A DNA stretch of 15,302 nt from an uncultured Lachnospiraceae bacterium (GTDB lineage: Bacteria > Bacillota > Clostridia > Lachnospirales > Lachnospiraceae), in NCBI GenBank assembly GCA_910586615.1, contig CAJUJP010000010.1:69691-84992 (forward strand), given 5' to 3'. Positions within the stretch are counted from its first letter, which is position 1. The number at the start of each line of letters is the position of its first letter. Positions 12,663-15,302 of this stretch are shown here, one piece after another. The notes under the pieces were generated by a model, which was not told where the DNA came from, did no database searches, and saw only the letters and a program-made list of their open reading frames with translations. The translations under genes and the position numbers were made by a program.

Positions 12663-14228
12663 ATGAGGCTTGGAACAAAAATTTTCTTCTATATTATTAT
12701 ATTTTTCAGTGCGGCGTTTCTGTTTGGCGGGTATATTCTGCTGTCCTATTTCTATGAGGTCAATATGAACAGAGAGATCAGTTCTGCGGTGGAGCGGTAC
12801 CAGTACAATAAATTTGTGCTGCAGGCGAATCTTATCACCAGGGGAACGGAATGGTTTCAGGGCGCGGCCGACGGCAGCTATGATATGCGTAATATTGTTT
12901 CGGATATGAATGACACGGTGGCTCTTTTTTCTATGGATCGTGAAGTGCTGTATTCCGGATTTCCCTCAAATGGGAGGGCTGTGAGTCTGGAAAAGGGAGC
13001 AGGAATGATGGAAGAGGAGTCTGAAAATGGGGATTTTCCGGAGTCCGGGGACAATACACGGGCGGTGATGTGGAATCTTTTAGGTATGCTCGACACGACG
13101 CTGACGGACCGGGTAGAGTATCAGTTTACCGTGATCAACGGCAGAACGTACCTGCTGACGGCGGGAGTCGTAAAACACGGGCAGACAGGTATTTATCTGG
13201 TGACGGGAGCGGATGTACAGAGAGTGTCGGAGCAGCAGGAACAGATCGTCGGGAAATTCGGGGCGGTGTACAGTGTGACCATGGTGGTGGGAGCCATATT
13301 GATATTCGGACTTTCAAATGTTTTGACTAAACCGGTCAAAGAACTGACGGAAGCCACAAGGAAGATTGCCGACGGAAATTATAAAGAGCGGGTTGCAGAT
13401 AAGGGTGTGGACGAGGTAGGGCAGCTGGCGAGAAATTTTAACCGGATGGCCCATGCGGTGGAGGAAAAGATACAGGAATTGTCAGACAGTGCGAAGCAGA
13501 AAGAGGACTTTGTGGCGAATTTTGCCCATGAATTGAAAACGCCCTTGACTTCTGTGATCGGCTATGCGGACCGGATCTACCGGAAGGAACTGCCCAGAGA
13601 AGCACAGAAACAGGCGGCGTGGCATATCTGGAACGAGGGGATGCGGCTGGAAGCTTTATCATTGAAGCTGATGGATCTGGCATCTCTGGATCATGGCACG
13701 TTTACGCGGGAAGAAGTACGGGCGGATATTTTGCTTGGCGAACTGGCTGCTGATCTGGATTATATGATGGAAAAGCATGGCATATCCTTTGTCTGCAGTG
13801 CACAGGAGGCATATATTGCCGTTGAATATGACCTTTTTAAGACATTGATGTTGAATCTGGCGGATAATGCCGTCAAAGCCGGCGCGAAACATATCGAGAT
13901 GTGGGGGCGGGTGGAATGTGAGAAGTCCGGCGGGAGCAGCCAGGCAGAACCGGCAGACGGGCAGGACACGCAGGCATATTATAGAATCCGGCTTTGCGAC
14001 GATGGCAGCGGCATTCCCGAGGAGGAAATTAGGAGAATCACAGAGGCATTTTATATGGTAGATAAATCCCGTTCCCGCAAACAGCACGGTGCCGGGCTTG
14101 GACTTGCCCTTGCGGAAAAGATTGCACAGATTCATGAAAGCACGCTGGTATTCGAGAGTGACGGCTGCAGCGGGACTACGGTCAGTATCAGTTTAAAGTG
14201 CAGAGGAAACGGTGTGGATTGTGTATGA
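12663..14228 (+). CDS. HAMP-containing sensor histidine kinase (second system)
   Basis: Two-TM histidine kinase of 521 residues. TM1 (about 8-30) and TM2 (about 200-220) enclose an extracytoplasmic sensor region (about 31-198) containing the acidic stretch MEEESENGDFPESGD. HAMP (about 220-272) reads LTKPVKELTEATRKIADGNY. The HisKA H-box is VANFAHELKTPLTSVIGY with phospho-acceptor H289; the HATPase shows LNLADNAVKAG (N402), DDGSGIPEEEI and GAGLGLALAEKI. A basic, low-complexity insert (about 420-438, SGGSSQAEPADGQDTQ) interrupts the ATPase domain between strands. The ATG follows a weak AGGACGG (12653-12659). Its stop overlaps the start of the PepSY-like gene by 4 nt. Confidence 0.93.
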   Translation: MRLGTKIFFYIIIFFSAAFLFGGYILLSYFYEVNMNREISSAVERYQYNKFVLQANLITRGTEWFQGAADGSYDMRNIVSDMNDTVALFSMDREVLYSGFPSNGRAVSLEKGAGMMEEESENGDFPESGDNTRAVMWNLLGMLDTTLTDRVEYQFTVINGRTYLLTAGVVKHGQTGIYLVTGADVQRVSEQQEQIVGKFGAVYSVTMVVGAILIFGLSNVLTKPVKELTEATRKIADGNYKERVADKGVDEVGQLARNFNRMAHAVEEKIQELSDSAKQKEDFVANFAHELKTPLTSVIGYADRIYRKELPREAQKQAAWHIWNEGMRLEALSLKLMDLASLDHGTFTREEVRADILLGELAADLDYMMEKHGISFVCSAQEAYIAVEYDLFKTLMLNLADNAVKAGAKHIEMWGRVECEKSGGSSQAEPADGQDTQAYYRIRLCDDGSGIPEEEIRRITEAFYMVDKSRSRKQHGAGLGLALAEKIAQIHESTLVFESDGCSGTTVSISLKCRGNGVDCV

Positions 14229-15223
14229 TTAATCATATGAAAAACAAGAGTAAATTTTATACAGGAGTCCTGGTTCTGCTGGCGTTTGCGGTTGTCTTCG
14301 GCGGATGGTTTCTGACGGTGAAGCTGTTGAAGCAGAGGGAAGAAAAGTTTCTGGCCGGTACCGGAGCAGTTTCCATGAAGGCATCGGAAATGTCGCTTTT
14401 TGCTGACAATAAAAAAGGCAGCGTTACAGAAAAGAATATAATAACAACCGTAGAGGGCGGGGATGCAGGAAATGCAGACACAGCGGCAGGAATATTAGCA
14501 GTGATTGAGGATCCTGAAACGGAGACGGAGTTTCATGGCATAAGTATGTCTGAATCCGTGCGGGCCAGGATCCTGATTGTCTGGGAGGAAGCCGAAACCA
14601 GGGTGATCCATGAACCGGAAGAGGATCAGATGAATATGGAGCAGGCCATTGTGACAGGACAGGACTGGATCAAGTCCATGGCGGGATACGGAAAGATTCC
14701 AGACAGACTGAAAGACTATGTGTTTGAAGAAACTTATGCATCGTTTTATACACCACAGTCGAAGGGGGTGCCTTATCCTGAATTTGATAAGTCGCTTTTC
14801 AGTTATTGGAACGTGCAGTTTGAAGGAGAAGGGATCAGTGTGGGCATGAAGATCCATGCTGCCAGCGGAGAGGTGTGGTACGCTGATTTTTCAGTAGAGG
14901 ATAATCTGGTGGAGTATTCTATGGTCAGTTATCCGGGGGCGAGCGATTCCGCGGCAGAAAGTCCGGAAGCAGGAACTTCCGGGGAGGTAGTCGGTCTTGT
15001 GCAATCTGATGCACCGGAAGAACTACTGGAACGTGCATTTCCTTTTATGGTAAAAGACGGTGTGGGCAAGGAGAGTGTTACAGACCTGCGTGAAAATACG
15101 GTATATCAGATGTTTCCCGAAGGATCGGTCTATGCTGCCGTCCGGCGGTACAATTTATACGCGAAGGGAAATGAAAATGTGACGGTAACGGTTTTCTGGA
15201 TTGGCAGCAGGGAGAAAATGTAG
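14225..15223 (+). CDS. Membrane-anchored protein with PepSY-like region
   Basis: A 332-residue protein with one N-terminal membrane helix (about 11-33) and the remainder predicted outside the cell. The middle (about 137-225) resembles the PepSY fold: an ALVTGQDWIK-like helix, then FSYWNVQFEGEGISVGMKI and HAASGEVWYADF (the isDasSGev-type strand). The flanks (40-135, 226-300) are acidic and Pro/Ser-rich, without a recognisable domain. It starts on ATG 14225, overlapping the kinase stop (ATGA); no good RBS is visible, so translation is probably coupled. ATG 14237 is an alternative. Accessory PepSY-type lipids/membrane proteins encoded with a kinase often tune its activity; this is inference. I do not recognise the gene by name. 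Confidence 0.75.
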   Translation: MINHMKNKSKFYTGVLVLLAFAVVFGGWFLTVKLLKQREEKFLAGTGAVSMKASEMSLFADNKKGSVTEKNIITTVEGGDAGNADTAAGILAVIEDPETETEFHGISMSESVRARILIVWEEAETRVIHEPEEDQMNMEQAIVTGQDWIKSMAGYGKIPDRLKDYVFEETYASFYTPQSKGVPYPEFDKSLFSYWNVQFEGEGISVGMKIHAASGEVWYADFSVEDNLVEYSMVSYPGASDSAAESPEAGTSGEVVGLVQSDAPEELLERAFPFMVKDGVGKESVTDLRENTVYQMFPEGSVYAAVRRYNLYAKGNENVTVTVFWIGSREKM

Positions 15224-15257
15224 CAGCAGAATATGGTGTTTTTTTGCGGTATAGGGT

Positions 15258-15302
15258 TAGCGTGTCAAAAGGTGCTTACGAAAGGCTGAGAGGGCAGATT
15301 AC
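15258..15302 (+). ncRNA. TPP riboswitch (THI element), 5' part, cut by window end
   Basis: The 5' half of a thiamine pyrophosphate riboswitch is seen: the strand AGCGTGTC (P1) at about 15260-15267, GGTGC at 15271-15275, and the conserved GGCTGAGAGGGCAGATTAC beginning at 15284, carrying the CUGAGA core (15286-15291). The second half, with the CCTGATCTGG-type pyrophosphate-binding segment, lies beyond 15302. It would control thiamine synthesis or uptake genes downstream, outside the window. Confidence 0.88.

Noticed and set aside
12421..12666. Reading frame bridging regulator and kinase (plus strand, other frame)
   Set aside because: Mostly inside the regulator in another frame; no RBS or family match.

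Overview
The window reads as a chromosomal segment from a spore-forming, Gram-positive Clostridia member, most likely a Lachnospiraceae-type gut anaerobe. The evidence is the conserved sporulation block spoIIAB-sigF-spoVAA-AB-AC, strong AAGGAGG-type ribosome binding sites, U-tract hairpin terminators, and paired OmpR-type two-component systems with FtsX-type ABC transporters. The species cannot be fixed from the sequence alone.

Layout. 1-1592: end of the spoIIA operon (spoIIAB, sigF) plus a 57-residue protein resembling DUF3006, closed by a strong terminator (1618-1656). 1680-3671: a separate spoVA transcription unit behind a very good sigma-G promoter (TGAATA, 18 nt, CATAATA), encoding SpoVAA, SpoVAB and SpoVAC. 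A 16-bp tandem repeat lies between spoVAB and spoVAC, and a terminator follows spoVAC directly, so spoVAD and spoVAE are not here. 3760-4410: a membrane methyltransferase-like protein (ICMT/PEMT type) with its own sigma-A promoter. 4558-5388: a cytidylate-kinase-like protein behind a sigma-A promoter and a long, foldable 5' leader. 5383-7261: a 13-bp tandem repeat, then an OmpR-type regulator and a short one-TM histidine kinase. 7275-10745: a probable operator region followed by an ABC ATPase and an 880-residue FtsX-type permease, probably the target of that two-component system.

10821-11525, minus strand: an accessory-looking pair, a truncated DUF3990 (ADP-ribosyltransferase-like) reading frame and a 151-residue companion protein, resembling part of a toxin-antitoxin-like locus. 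11728-15223: a second two-component operon (regulator, two-TM HAMP kinase, membrane-anchored PepSY-like protein). Its promoter is flanked by a perfect 12-bp inverted repeat and carries an 11-bp-spaced direct repeat over the -35. 15258-15302: the 5' part of a TPP (THI-box) riboswitch, cut by the window end.

Working together: SpoIIAB and sigma-F start forespore transcription. Sigma-G would later switch on spoVA, whose proteins move dipicolinic acid and other small molecules at the spore inner membrane. The two signalling operons are typical envelope-stress or peptide-sensing modules. The most noteworthy non-routine signals are the inverted repeat around the second two-component promoter, the truncated spoVA operon with its repeat, the structured leader at 4605-4683, the truncated ART-like gene with an intact partner, and the probable response-regulator operators in front of the ABC operon.
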